Positions 16,303 to 24,770 are shown, counted from the first letter of the stretch. The stretch is 34,073 nucleotides of DNA from an uncultured Pelagibacteraceae bacterium (GCA_902519695.1 CABYKN010000009.1:1-34073); one strand, 5' to 3'. Notes: generated from the sequence alone by a model not told the origin. Program-made: numbers and translations.

Positions 16303-16928
16303 AAATTTATTAATTCTATAAATTCCTTTTTAACATTATCCCATTTAAGAATCATAGAATTTAAAACTATTTTTTTGTCTAAAGATTTTAACTCTTCAGC
16401 TATTGGTGACCATTCGTATAAAGACAAAGCACTAGTATTAAAAGGTAATGACTCATGGTACTCATTCCAATTAATGTTTTGATATCTCTCAAGAAATTTT
16501 TTTTTTGCATTTTCATATATTTCATTTGGCATTTCATTTTTTTGAAGTTCATTATCCAAAATCTGAAAGTATATTTCATTTGCTTTTTCAGTATCATGTT
16601 GATTTCTAATATTTTTTAAAAAAGAAATCGCATAAAATGTAAGATCTTGTAAAGCAACTGAGTAGATGTTCCATTTAGCTTTGTTGATAGATCCTAAAAA
16701 TATCTCATCTTCAAACATCAATACATATTTTGCTCCCATTCTTGTTTTAAGATATCCATATAGAGTAACTTGGCTTACCCATGCAGATTTTTTTTGAATG
16801 AATTCTTTTAAATCAGAATAATTTTCAATTTTTTTTGTTTTTTTAAAATATTTTAGAAATGGAATGAAATATTCCTTTAAATACTCAAATTTCAAATCTT
16901 TGAGCTTTAATTTGTATTTAATGCCCAT
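16299..16928 (-). CDS. Uncharacterised soluble protein between acs and symporter genes
   Basis: A 209-residue protein I do not recognise. It has no signal peptide or membrane segment. Notable regions are a Lys/aromatic-rich N-terminus (residues 1-50), a central block with [16 protein letters not shown] (50-65), [16 protein letters not shown] (71-86) and helical segments to about 110, and a C-terminal part with [11 protein letters not shown]. The ordered tryptophans and glycines suggest a real, conserved helical protein. Codon use matches its neighbours. Its 3' end overlaps acs by 4 bases, and it is divergent from the symporter genes. A link to acetate metabolism is only positional. Confidence 0.75.
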   Translation of the reverse strand: MGIKYKLKLKDLKFEYLKEYFIPFLKYFKKTKKIENYSDLKEFIQKKSAWVSQVTLYGYLKTRMGAKYVLMFEDEIFLGSINKAKWNIYSVALQDLTFYAISFLKNIRNQHDTEKANEIYFQILDNELQKNEMPNEIYENAKKKFLERYQNINWNEYHESLPFNTSALSLYEWSPIAEELKSLDKKIVLNSMILKWDNVKKEFIELINF

Positions 16929-17023
16929 TTAGAACCGATATTACCACTTTTACTATAAATATATGCCATTTTTTACTCTTTAATTATTACTTTAAATGAG
17001 TATGAATTATATCTTTAACCTAT

Positions 17024-17030
17024 AGGGAGG
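17024..17030 (+). promoter_or_regulatory. Strong Shine-Dalgarno site for the symporter small subunit
   Basis: AGGGAGG lies 9 bases before the ATG at 17040. Most genes in this window have no recognisable Shine-Dalgarno sequence, so this one stands out and suggests high translation of the transporter. Confidence 0.7.
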
Positions 17031-17039
17031 ATTAAAATA

Positions 17040-17297
17040 ATGTCAAACAAAGAAAAGCACTGGGAAAAAACCAAAGGATTGATGATTATCACATTAATTA
17101 TTTGGTTTGTTTTCGGTTATCTGATCTTCATGTTTGGTTCTGACCTAAACACTTCAAGTTTTATGGGATATCCATTAGCGTATTACATGTGTGCGCAAGG
17201 TTCCATCATTGCATTTGTGGTCCTTATTTTTTGGTTTGCAAATCGACAGGAAAAAATCGATGAAGAGTTTGGTTTTACCGAAAAGGAGGATGATTAA
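17040..17297 (+). CDS. Sodium/substrate symporter small subunit (DUF4212)
   Basis: An 85-residue protein with two membrane helices (about 12-32 and 48-67), an N-terminal HWEKTKGLM segment and an acidic tail. This is the DUF4212 small-subunit pattern that precedes VC_2705-type solute symporters. Its stop overlaps the large-subunit start in TAATG, so the two are translated together. It is presumed to be needed for assembly or activity of the large subunit. Confidence 0.92.
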   Translation: MSNKEKHWEKTKGLMIITLIIWFVFGYLIFMFGSDLNTSSFMGYPLAYYMCAQGSIIAFVVLIFWFANRQEKIDEEFGFTEKEDD

Positions 17298-19135
17298 TGT
17301 TTAAAGGCAATTTTATTGACAACCTACCAAAAATTTACGGAACATATACTGGGGGCTTCATTGTATTCATCATACTGATGGCAATAGCGGAGCAAGCAGG
17401 TATGACTGCTAAAACGATTGGTATTTTGTTTGTCGCCTTTACAGTTTGTATATATGCCTTGATTGGGTATTTATCTAGAACTGTTCAGGTCGATGCTTAT
17501 TATGTTGCTGGAAGACAGGTGCCAACAGTATTTAATGGAATGGCAACTGCAGCTGACTGGATGTCAGGTGCATCATTCGTTGCAATGGCTGGTGGTATTT
17601 ACTTTGGTGGTTATACTTATATGGCTTTCTTAGTCGGATGGACTGGGGGATACGTTTTAGTATCATCACTTTTAGCACCATACTTAAGAAAATTTGGATG
17701 TTATACTGTGCCAGATTTCATTGGAACAAGATATGGCGGAAACTTTGCAAGATTCTGTGCCGTAGTTGTTTTAACATTGGCATCTTTCACTTATGTAACA
17801 GCTCAAATTAACGCAACAGGAACAATCGCATCAAGAGCACTAAGTATTCCATTTGAACTAGGAGTTTGGGTTGGACTAGTAAGTATTTTACTTTGTTCAA
17901 TGCTAGGCGGAATGAGAGCGGTAACTTGGACACAGGTTGCACAATACATAGTATTGATTATTGCTTATCTAATTCCAGTATTCTGGATTAGTAACAAATC
18001 AGGATTTGGTTTCTTTCCACACTTTATGTTAGGTGAGGAAGTGGCTAGATTAGGTGATCTTGAAGCTCAATTTGGATTAGTCAAAAATGCTGCTGCAGAC
18101 GTCAAAGCTGCAGGTGTACCAGGTGGTCTAAAATCTATCGCTGTATCACACGCAGGTGTGCCAGAAGGTGGAATGGCTGCATGGAAGTTTATTTCATTAG
18201 CACTATGTATGATGGTAGGAACAGCTTCTTTACCGCACATTTTAATGAGATACTTCACTACTCCAAGTGTTAAAGCTGCAAGAAAATCAGTGGCATGGTC
18301 ACTATTTTTTATTGCATTGCTTTATACTTCAGCGCCAATGCTTGCAACATTATCCAAAATCTCACTAATAGATCCAAACTTACCAACAGGTATCATTGGA
18401 AAACCAATTGCTGAAATTATGCAAATTGAGTGGGTAAATGCTTGGATTAATGTAAAACAAGCCTTCATAGCAGACTTTAACGGAGATGGTATTCTTCAGT
18501 TAAATGAATGGTTTATGAGAGGTGACGTAGTTGTATTAGCAACTCCTGAAGTTGCTGGATTACCATACGTAATCTCTGGACTAGTTGCTGCAGGAGGAAT
18601 GGCTGCTGCGATGTCAACTGCTGATGGTCTAATTCTTGCTATCGCAAACGCTTTATCACATGATATCTATTACAAAATCATTGATCCGAAAGCGGACGTA
18701 AGAAAAAGATTGTTGGTTGCTAGAGCACTTCTAATAGTTATTGGTGCTGCTGGAGCATATATTGCATCAATGAGGATCACTAGCATCCTTGGTGCAGTTG
18801 CTTGGGCATTTGACTTTGCAATGTCAGGATTGTTCTTCCCATTAATACTTGGTGTATGGTGGAAGAGAGCAACAAGACAAGGAGCAATTGCAGGTATGAT
18901 AGCAGGTCTTGCATCAGGAACAGCTTATCTAATTTATGTGTATCCTAAATTTATGGGTAATGCGCCTTGGTTAGGTATTGACCATTTACGTTTCGGTATA
19001 ATCGGAGCGTCGGTCTGTTTAGTTGTAATGGTTGTAGTAAGTTTAATGACTGAAGAACCAGATAAAGCTACACAGCAAATGGTAGACGAAGTTCGTGTTC
19101 CATCAGGTAAGACAATACTTGGTAAGCAACACTAA
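17297..19135 (+). CDS. Sodium:solute symporter large subunit (VC_2705-like, acetate/monocarboxylate candidate)
   Basis: A 612-residue transporter of the SSS family with about 13 membrane helices. Typical blocks are AGRQVPTVFNGMATAADWMS (about 71-90), FGCYTVPDFIGTRYGG (132-147) and GLVAAGGMAAAMSTADGL (431-448). Family members and the nearby acs suggest acetate or another short carboxylate as substrate, driven by Na+; this is inference. An extramembrane loop carries a canonical EF-hand-like sequence, DFNGDGILQLNE, residues 393-404. The gene looks richer in G+C and in GCT/GGT codons than its neighbours, consistent with high expression. A GC-rich terminator follows. Confidence 0.92.
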   Translation: MFKGNFIDNLPKIYGTYTGGFIVFIILMAIAEQAGMTAKTIGILFVAFTVCIYALIGYLSRTVQVDAYYVAGRQVPTVFNGMATAADWMSGASFVAMAGGIYFGGYTYMAFLVGWTGGYVLVSSLLAPYLRKFGCYTVPDFIGTRYGGNFARFCAVVVLTLASFTYVTAQINATGTIASRALSIPFELGVWVGLVSILLCSMLGGMRAVTWTQVAQYIVLIIAYLIPVFWISNKSGFGFFPHFMLGEEVARLGDLEAQFGLVKNAAADVKAAGVPGGLKSIAVSHAGVPEGGMAAWKFISLALCMMVGTASLPHILMRYFTTPSVKAARKSVAWSLFFIALLYTSAPMLATLSKISLIDPNLPTGIIGKPIAEIMQIEWVNAWINVKQAFIADFNGDGILQLNEWFMRGDVVVLATPEVAGLPYVISGLVAAGGMAAAMSTADGLILAIANALSHDIYYKIIDPKADVRKRLLVARALLIVIGAAGAYIASMRITSILGAVAWAFDFAMSGLFFPLILGVWWKRATRQGAIAGMIAGLASGTAYLIYVYPKFMGNAPWLGIDHLRFGIIGASVCLVVMVVVSLMTEEPDKATQQMVDEVRVPSGKTILGKQH

Positions 19136-19146
19136 ATTAAACTTTT

Positions 19147-19174
19147 TGGGGGCGGATAGCGCCCCCATTTTTTT
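19147..19174 (+). terminator. Rho-independent terminator after the symporter
   Basis: An all-GC stem GGGGGCG (19148-19154), loop GATAG (19155-19159) and CGCCCCC (19160-19166), extendable by one T-A pair, followed by A and seven T residues (19168-19174). In such an AT-rich window this hairpin is unmistakable. It begins 12 bases after the symporter stop. Confidence 0.95.
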
Positions 19175-19181
19175 CAGATAA

Positions 19182-19517
19182 ATGCCTTTATATATTTTAG
19201 TAATAGACTACGTTTTAGGTATCATTATGTGGACTTTAATTGGAAGATCCGCAATGAATATTTTTCAAAAAGAAGATTCTGAATTCTTTTTTATGAAAGT
19301 ATTTGTGAAATACACAAATCCAATTATTAAAATTTTTAAATTTATAACTCCTAGTTTCATTATAGGACCATTAGTTCCACTTTATGTAGCGTGGTTTTTT
19401 TATATGTTTAGATTTTATTTAATGCCTTATTTAATGGGTTATTCAGTAATGGGGATGTTATCGTTTCCATTAGAAAGTGAAATAGCAGCAGAAATTTATA
19501 AAATATTTGGTAAATAA
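19182..19517 (+). CDS. Small membrane protein, possibly a distant YggT relative
   Basis: A 111-residue protein with hydrophobic segments at about 2-24 and 58-80. The loop between them, VKYTNPIIKIFKFITP (43-58), resembles in spacing and chemistry the YggT loop TEPILMRIRRFLP of the protein at 9738-10028. A remote YggT relationship is my suggestion, not an established family call. It starts 7 bases after the T-run of the symporter terminator and has no Shine-Dalgarno site, so how it is transcribed is unclear. The function is unknown; position suggests an accessory to the symporter or a housekeeping membrane protein. Confidence 0.75.
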   Translation: MPLYILVIDYVLGIIMWTLIGRSAMNIFQKEDSEFFFMKVFVKYTNPIIKIFKFITPSFIIGPLVPLYVAWFFYMFRFYLMPYLMGYSVMGMLSFPLESEIAAEIYKIFGK

Positions 19518-19564
19518 TAATTCAAATATATTCAAAAATTGATAGTACTAGTTTTTATTTATTA

Positions 19565-20224
19565 ATGAAAAATATACAAATTTCGCCTTCAATACTCTCA
19601 GCAGATTTTAGCCAATTAGGCAAGGAAATTAAAAGGTTGGAAGTTGGAGGTGCAGATTTAATTCACGTTGATGTGATGGATGGACATTTTGTTCCCAATA
19701 TAACAATTGGGCCCCCGGTGATAAAAACTCTAAGAAATTATACCAAATTACCTTTTGATGTGCATTTAATGATCTCACCAGTACATAAATATATTAAAAA
19801 TTTTGCTGAAGCAGGATCTGATATAATAACGATTCATCCTGAAGCAACAGAAAATTTAATTGAGTCTATTAAACTTATAAAACAATTAAAGAAGAAAGTA
19901 GGCATATCTTTAAACCCAAATACAGAAATAAATATCATAGAAAAAATTTTAAGAGAGATTGATTTGGTTTTAATTATGAGCGTATATCCTGGTTTTGGTG
20001 GTCAAAAATTTATACCAGAAGTCATTGAAAAAATTAAAAAACTTTATCAAATAAAAAAAGATAATAAATTAAACTTTGATATTGAAGTTGATGGTGGAAT
20101 AAATTTCTCTAATTCAAAAGAGGTTATATTAGCAGGAGCAAATATATTAGTTTCTGGAACAACAATTTTCAAAGAAAACAACGGTGATATAAAAAAAAAT
20201 ATAGAAACTCTAAGATCAATGTAA
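19565..20224 (+). CDS. rpe: Ribulose-phosphate 3-epimerase
   Basis: A 219-residue TIM-barrel enzyme interconverting ribulose 5-phosphate and xylulose 5-phosphate. Family motifs are SPSILSADF (7-15, with S9), HVDVMDGHFVPN (34-45, with H34 and D36), DVHLMI (65-70, with H67), MSVYPGFGGQ and EVDGGI with the second catalytic Asp. The length is normal. It is the first gene of the rpe / heparinase-like / purH run, with one base between its stop and the next start. Confidence 0.97.
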   Translation: MKNIQISPSILSADFSQLGKEIKRLEVGGADLIHVDVMDGHFVPNITIGPPVIKTLRNYTKLPFDVHLMISPVHKYIKNFAEAGSDIITIHPEATENLIESIKLIKQLKKKVGISLNPNTEINIIEKILREIDLVLIMSVYPGFGGQKFIPEVIEKIKKLYQIKKDNKLNFDIEVDGGINFSNSKEVILAGANILVSGTTIFKENNGDIKKNIETLRSM

Positions 20225-20225
20225 G

Positions 20226-21851
20226 ATGTATTTAAAAAATTCTTTAATTTTAATAAATGAATTTTTTTACTCATCTAAAAATCAAATAAGAAATTTATAC
20301 TTAAAATCAAGTTTTTATAATAAGAAAATTTCAAAAATTGAGATAGCCAATATTACTTATAGACCTAGTCTAAGTATTTTAAGCTGCTTGGTTAAATATG
20401 ATAAAAAAAAAATTAAAATTGAAGAATTGGATAAAGACAATATTTGGAAAAATGAATTATTAAATAGTAATAATCTCTACAAATTAAATAATTTCTATTG
20501 GTTATTTAGTATCGATTTAAAATCTTCGCCAAATATTACGCAATCAATAATCGATAAATGGATTGAAAAAAATCAAGGCTATAATTCATTGACATGGCAG
20601 ATTGATGTTTTATCAAAGAGAATAATATCTTGGATTGCAAACTCTAAATTATCTTATGATGACAGCAGCACTAAATATAAAAATAAATTTAACTTTTCTG
20701 TAAATAAACAAATTAATCATTTAATAAATGAAATAAGCAAATCTCAATCTGTTAATGATAAATTATTGGGCTGTACTGCAATTATAATCACAGGATTATC
20801 ATACGGAAATGAAAAATTTTTAAATTATGGATTAGAATTACTTAGAAAAATTATTATTAGTTCATTTGACGATGATTATTTTCCAAAAACAAGAAGTATT
20901 AGGCAATTAAATTTTTATTTAAAATATTTTGTTCTTGTTAGAGAATTATTAAAAGAGTCTTTTAATGATATACCTGAGTATCTTGATGAAATAATTTTCT
21001 ATCTAGGAAAATCTTATTCAGTTTTTTCTAAACTCGAACAAAGTTTATTATTTAATGGTAATCATCAAAATGATTTAAAGGAATTTAATAAATATCTTGC
21101 ACTTTATAAATATAAGTTCGAAAATTCAAATAATGAAGTAGGAGGATATGCTGTTTTGAAAAATAAAAATTGCATTCTTGCAATGGATATTGGAAATTCA
21201 CCTTCAAAAACATTTTCGTATAATTATCAAAGTGGAGCTCTTTCATTTGAATTTTTTTACAAAGATAAGAAACTTATTTCGAATTCTGGTTACTTTCAGG
21301 ATTATAAAAATAAATTAAATCTAATTTCAAAATCTACTGCTGCTCATTCTGCACTTATAATTGATAATCACTCAAGTTGTTCATTTAAAAACAATGGAAA
21401 ATATAAAGTATTAGAAAATGGTTTGAAAATTGGTGATAAAAATATTGTTAATGAAAAAAACTATTGGTTAATCAAAGCATCTCATAATGGCTTTTTAAAA
21501 AAATTTGGAATTTTATATGAAAGATCTTTAGAATATTTATTTGAAAAAAATAAATTAATAGGAACGGATAAAATAATTTCAAAAAACAAGTTGGAACCAA
21601 ATAAATATGATATCAGGTTTCATATGGAACCAGGTGTCAAATTAACAAAAACTCTAGATAACAAAACTATACTTATCGAAATTGAGAATTCTGGATGGAA
21701 ATTTTCAACTAACTGTGAGATTATAAATATTGAAACAGGTATATATTTCGGTAATAAAAATTTAACTAGTGAAAACCAAAATATATGTTTATCGGGAAAA
21801 ATAAAGGATATAACTCAGGAAATTAAATGGGTATTCGAAAAAATACAATAA
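20226..21851 (+). CDS. Heparinase II/III family protein
   Basis: A 541-residue protein. The N-terminal half is helical, with INEISKSQSVNDKLLGCTAI-like repeats as in an alpha-toroid, and contains WQIDVLSKRIISWIANS (about 118-134). The C-terminal half is beta-rich, as in Hepar_II_III_C, with GGYAVLKNKNCILAMDIG, GALSFEFFYKDKKLISNSG and TAAHSALIIDNHSSC. No signal peptide is visible, unlike secreted polysaccharide lyases. A heparinase-family gene between rpe and purH recurs in alphaproteobacteria, which suggests a conserved cell-envelope or polymer-modifying role and not heparin breakdown. It overlaps purH by 25 bases. The substrate is unknown. Confidence 0.85.
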   Translation: MYLKNSLILINEFFYSSKNQIRNLYLKSSFYNKKISKIEIANITYRPSLSILSCLVKYDKKKIKIEELDKDNIWKNELLNSNNLYKLNNFYWLFSIDLKSSPNITQSIIDKWIEKNQGYNSLTWQIDVLSKRIISWIANSKLSYDDSSTKYKNKFNFSVNKQINHLINEISKSQSVNDKLLGCTAIIITGLSYGNEKFLNYGLELLRKIIISSFDDDYFPKTRSIRQLNFYLKYFVLVRELLKESFNDIPEYLDEIIFYLGKSYSVFSKLEQSLLFNGNHQNDLKEFNKYLALYKYKFENSNNEVGGYAVLKNKNCILAMDIGNSPSKTFSYNYQSGALSFEFFYKDKKLISNSGYFQDYKNKLNLISKSTAAHSALIIDNHSSCSFKNNGKYKVLENGLKIGDKNIVNEKNYWLIKASHNGFLKKFGILYERSLEYLFEKNKLIGTDKIISKNKLEPNKYDIRFHMEPGVKLTKTLDNKTILIEIENSGWKFSTNCEIINIETGIYFGNKNLTSENQNICLSGKIKDITQEIKWVFEKIQ

Positions 21852-23386
21852 AAATCAGGTCTGCTTTGATTTCATTGTCAGATAAATCTAGTTTAAGACC
21901 ATTATTAAATTTACTAAAAAAATATAAAATCAAAATAATAAGCTCTGGTGGTACATACAAAAAAATTAAAAGTATGGGTTTTAAGTGCATAGAAGTATCT
22001 AAATTTACAAATTCAAAAGAGTTGCTAGATGGAAGAGTAAAAACATTACATCCAAAAATTCATTCTGGGATTTTGAATATTAGGCAGAATAAGAAACATC
22101 AAAAAGAAATGAAAATTAATAAATATGAAAATATAGATTTAGTGGTTATAAATTTCTATCCATTCGAAAAAGTTTTATTAAATAATTCTAGTCACAAAAA
22201 TATAATTGAAAATATTGATATTGGAGGACCAACAATGGCTAGATCAGCTGCGAAAAATTATAACGATGTAGTGATAATTAGTAACTCAAAACAGTACGAA
22301 GAGTTAAAGCTTGAATTAAATAAAAATAGAGGGTCGACAAATTTAAAATTTAGAGAAAAATTAGCTGAGGAAGCGTTTATGGAAACTGCATATTACGAGT
22401 CAAAAATTTTTAATTATTTCAATAAGAAGTCCGAAAACCTTTTCCCAAATAAGAATATTTTTTCTGGAAAATTAATTGAAAAGACAAGATATGGTGAAAA
22501 CCCTCATCAAAAAGCAGCAATATATGCACAAAATAGCAAACAAGAAATTATTCAAATAAGTGGAAAACAATTAAGTTACAACAACTATAACGATCTTTAT
22601 TCGGCTCTAAGTATATCTAAAACTTTACCAAAAAATAAGGGTGTAGCAATAATTAAGCATGCTAATCCGTGTGGAGTTTCAATTAATCCAAACAAAATCA
22701 AATCCTTTAGTGAGGCTTTAGAAAGCGATCCAATTAGTGCCTACGGTGGTATAGTATCGTGTAACTTTAAATTAAATATTAATCTAGCTAGAGAAATTAA
22801 TAAAATATATTTTGAGGTAATAGTTGCAAATGGATTTGATAAAAAGTCAATCAAACTTTTAAAAAAGAAAAAAAACCTCAGGTTAATTGATTCGAGTAAA
22901 GTTGAAAAAAATTTTAAATTTAATTTTTTAAATAAATTTAATTCGATTTTAGTTCAAGACCCAGATTTTTTACCTTTTTCTAAAAAAGATTTTAAAATTG
23001 TATCAAAGTTAAAACCTACAAATAAAACATTAAACAAACTAATTTTTGCATTCAATATATGTAGAAGTGTAAAATCTAATGCAATAGTTATTACAAAAAA
23101 CTATAAGACAATAGGAATAGGTTCTGGTCAACCAAGTAGATTGGATAGTTGCGAAATAGCTATTGATAAAATGACAAAATTTCAGAAAATCAACGATGAA
23201 GATGAAATTTTAGCAGCTTCTGATGCTTTTTTCCCATTTGTGGATGGTATAGAAAAATTGGTGCAAGCAGGAATTTCAGCAGTCATTCAACCCTCGGGTT
23301 CAATAAATGATAAAGAAATTATTAAATTTGCTAACCAAACAAATACAATTTTAGTTTTTTCCAAAACAAGACACTTTAATCACTAA
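21827..23386 (+). CDS. purH: Bifunctional AICAR formyltransferase/IMP cyclohydrolase
   Basis: A 519-residue enzyme for the last two steps of IMP synthesis. The N-terminal MGS-like cyclohydrolase domain has SLSDKS (16-21), SSGGTYK, LLDGRVKTLHPKIHSG (67-81) and DIGGPTMARSAAKN. The transformylase domain has RYGENPHQ (221-228), the catalytic pair K277-H278 in KHANPCG, SAYGGIVS and the C-terminal TRHFNH. The start at 21827 lies inside the heparinase-like gene, so translation is probably coupled. It uses 10-formyl-THF of the kind made by FolD. The stop directly abuts the convergent phhB stop, with no intervening base. Confidence 0.97.
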   Translation: MGIRKNTIKIRSALISLSDKSSLRPLLNLLKKYKIKIISSGGTYKKIKSMGFKCIEVSKFTNSKELLDGRVKTLHPKIHSGILNIRQNKKHQKEMKINKYENIDLVVINFYPFEKVLLNNSSHKNIIENIDIGGPTMARSAAKNYNDVVIISNSKQYEELKLELNKNRGSTNLKFREKLAEEAFMETAYYESKIFNYFNKKSENLFPNKNIFSGKLIEKTRYGENPHQKAAIYAQNSKQEIIQISGKQLSYNNYNDLYSALSISKTLPKNKGVAIIKHANPCGVSINPNKIKSFSEALESDPISAYGGIVSCNFKLNINLAREINKIYFEVIVANGFDKKSIKLLKKKKNLRLIDSSKVEKNFKFNFLNKFNSILVQDPDFLPFSKKDFKIVSKLKPTNKTLNKLIFAFNICRSVKSNAIVITKNYKTIGIGSGQPSRLDSCEIAIDKMTKFQKINDEDEILAASDAFFPFVDGIEKLVQAGISAVIQPSGSINDKEIIKFANQTNTILVFSKTRHFNH

Positions 23387-23725
23387 TCAATTTATCTTAT
23401 CTATTTTAGCAGCTAAAATAAAATCACTCTCAGCAAGACCTTTAATTGCATGAGTAAATATTTTAATTCTTGCATAGCCCCATCCAAACCATAGATCGGG
23501 ATGGTGCCCTTCCATTTCAGCAATTTCACCAACTTTATTTACAAATTCTTGACTTTGTAAAAAATCATCAAATTTAAAATTTTTAATTAAATGAAATCCA
23601 TCAATTTTATCTTCGATGACTTCCCACCCATCAACTTGTTTTAAATACTTGTGAATTTCCTCTGTATTGAAAGGAGGAATATTTCCCTCACATGGAACAC
23701 ATTTTTTATTTGCTAAATCAGTCAT
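23387..23725 (-). CDS. phhB: Pterin-4a-carbinolamine dehydratase
   Basis: A 112-residue protein with the family signatures KCVPCEG (8-14), GWEVIEDKIDG (33-43), the active-site EGHHPDL (72-78 with H74, H75), and THAIKGLAESDFILAAKID (91-109, with H92). It dehydrates 4a-hydroxytetrahydropterin; no aromatic amino acid hydroxylase is seen nearby, so the source of its substrate is open. It overlaps the upstream sulfotransferase gene by 8 bases and is likely co-transcribed with it. Confidence 0.95.
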   Translation of the reverse strand: MTDLANKKCVPCEGNIPPFNTEEIHKYLKQVDGWEVIEDKIDGFHLIKNFKFDDFLQSQEFVNKVGEIAEMEGHHPDLWFGWGYARIKIFTHAIKGLAESDFILAAKIDKIN

Positions 23726-24563
23726 AATAATAATCTAAAGCTTTTAAATCTTCACTAAAATATCTATTAATTTTTTCTTTTATATCAGAAGGCAAGATTT
23801 TTTGCCAACGATTATTGAATCCTAAATTAAAAAAATTTATTTTTTTTCCAGTTTTTTTTGAATGAACACTTTCCTCAAATCCTTCATTAAGCTCTTTATT
23901 TTTTAGATTCGTAAAGTTTGTTGATTTAATTGAATTATAAAATTTTTTTTCGTTAATTGGTATATTATTATTTTTTAAACTCTCAACAAATAAAATGATT
24001 TTCTTAAAAGTTTCCTCTTTTTTCTTTTCAATATCCTCGTATTTAATAAAGAGTGTTTTAAAGTAAGAATTATTTTTCCATGATTTATAATGATTTGACC
24101 AAGAACTTAAAAATGTAAAATTACTGTGATCTTTTTCATATGAAGTCTCTAATAAGGAAGAATCTTCATTTATCATGTAATTAAATGCTTGATCGTAATT
24201 TAAAGAATAATGATGTGTTAAAGAAGTTATTACATTTCTGGGGTCCCTAACAATATAAATAGCACCAGAAGTTTCCTCTCCAGTTGTAAATTCGTTACCT
24301 TTGTAAGGAAATAAACAATTGTGGGTTTTTAATAAATTTAAACTTTCTTTCTGAAAAAAAGAATTCTGATTAAAAATCCAATTCTTACTAGCATCTTCTT
24401 TCGATAAAGCTTTAAATTTTGAAAATTTCATATTTGGAAATTGATGAATTTTTAAAAGTTGGTCAAAACTAAATTTACCATTATCTGAATAATAATAACT
24501 GGCAAGGAAAGATCTAATATAAGTATTTCCACTTTTAGGATAGGATGAAATCCAGATTATCAT
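23718..24563 (-). CDS. PAPS-dependent sulfotransferase family protein
   Basis: A 281-residue protein of the Sulfotransfer_1 family. The 5'-phosphosulfate loop is SSYPKSGNTYIRSFL (6-20), the candidate catalytic histidine is H81 in LLKTH, and the 3'-phosphate-binding segment is YIVRDPRNVITSLTHH (103-118, with R106 and S114). The family moves sulfate from PAPS to hydroxyl or amine groups; the acceptor cannot be predicted. There is no signal peptide. The start lies 17 bases downstream of the encoded CCA end of tRNA-Gly, so it may be transcribed with the tRNA. Lysine-rich, low-complexity stretches and AT-rich codons match the surroundings. Confidence 0.9.
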   Translation of the reverse strand: MIIWISSYPKSGNTYIRSFLASYYYSDNGKFSFDQLLKIHQFPNMKFSKFKALSKEDASKNWIFNQNSFFQKESLNLLKTHNCLFPYKGNEFTTGEETSGAIYIVRDPRNVITSLTHHYSLNYDQAFNYMINEDSSLLETSYEKDHSNFTFLSSWSNHYKSWKNNSYFKTLFIKYEDIEKKKEETFKKIILFVESLKNNNIPINEKKFYNSIKSTNFTNLKNKELNEGFEESVHSKKTGKKINFFNLGFNNRWQKILPSDIKEKINRYFSEDLKALDYYYD

Positions 24564-24579
24564 TTTTACAAATATTTTT

Positions 24580-24654
24580 TGGAGCGGGCAATGGGACTTG
24601 AACCCACGACCTTCTCGTTGGCAACGAGACGCTCTACCACTGAGCTATGCCCGC
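24580..24654 (-). tRNA. tRNA-Gly (GCC)
   Basis: A complete cloverleaf reads on the minus strand. The acceptor stem is GCGGGCA/TGCCCGC, the D stem GCTC/GAGC with loop AGTGGTA, the anticodon stem TCTCG/CGAGA with loop TTGCCAA (anticodon GCC), and the T arm GTGGG/CCCAT with loop TTCAAGT. The discriminator is T and the CCA end is encoded (24582-24580). Confidence 0.97.
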
Positions 24655-24663
24655 TTATTCTTA

Positions 24664-24669
24664 ATTATA
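24664..24669 (-). promoter_or_regulatory. Candidate -10 element for tRNA-Gly
   Basis: TATAAT reads on the minus strand, 9 bases before the mature tRNA 5' end. No good -35 hexamer is found at 16-18 bases; the nearest candidates (TTCCAA, TTGCTA) are badly spaced. The assignment rests on the -10 match and its position. Confidence 0.35.
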
Positions 24670-24742
24670 AAATTAAAAGCTTTTTGGAATTTTAGCAAGT
24701 AGTTAAATAATTAAATGCGACCATCCATTCGATTGTGTCAAC

Positions 24743-24770
24743 TTGTATCTTAGAAAAGAATTATTATAAT
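24743..24770 (+). promoter_or_regulatory. Candidate promoter giving a leaderless LON-domain mRNA
   Basis: TTGTAT (24743-24748), a 16-base spacer and a perfect TATAAT (24765-24770). The expected start of transcription, about 7 bases further on, falls on the A of the ATG at 24777. If used, the mRNA has no leader, which fits the absence of a Shine-Dalgarno site. Confidence 0.5.

Noticed and set aside
16929..17039. Riboswitch (glycine or SAM type) upstream of the symporter
   Set aside because: I looked for conserved paired elements and found none; the region is AT-rich leader with a plain Shine-Dalgarno site.
24674..24683. AAAAGCTTTT palindrome as a terminator or operator
   Set aside because: It is short, AT-rich and has no loop; such palindromes are expected by chance at this composition.
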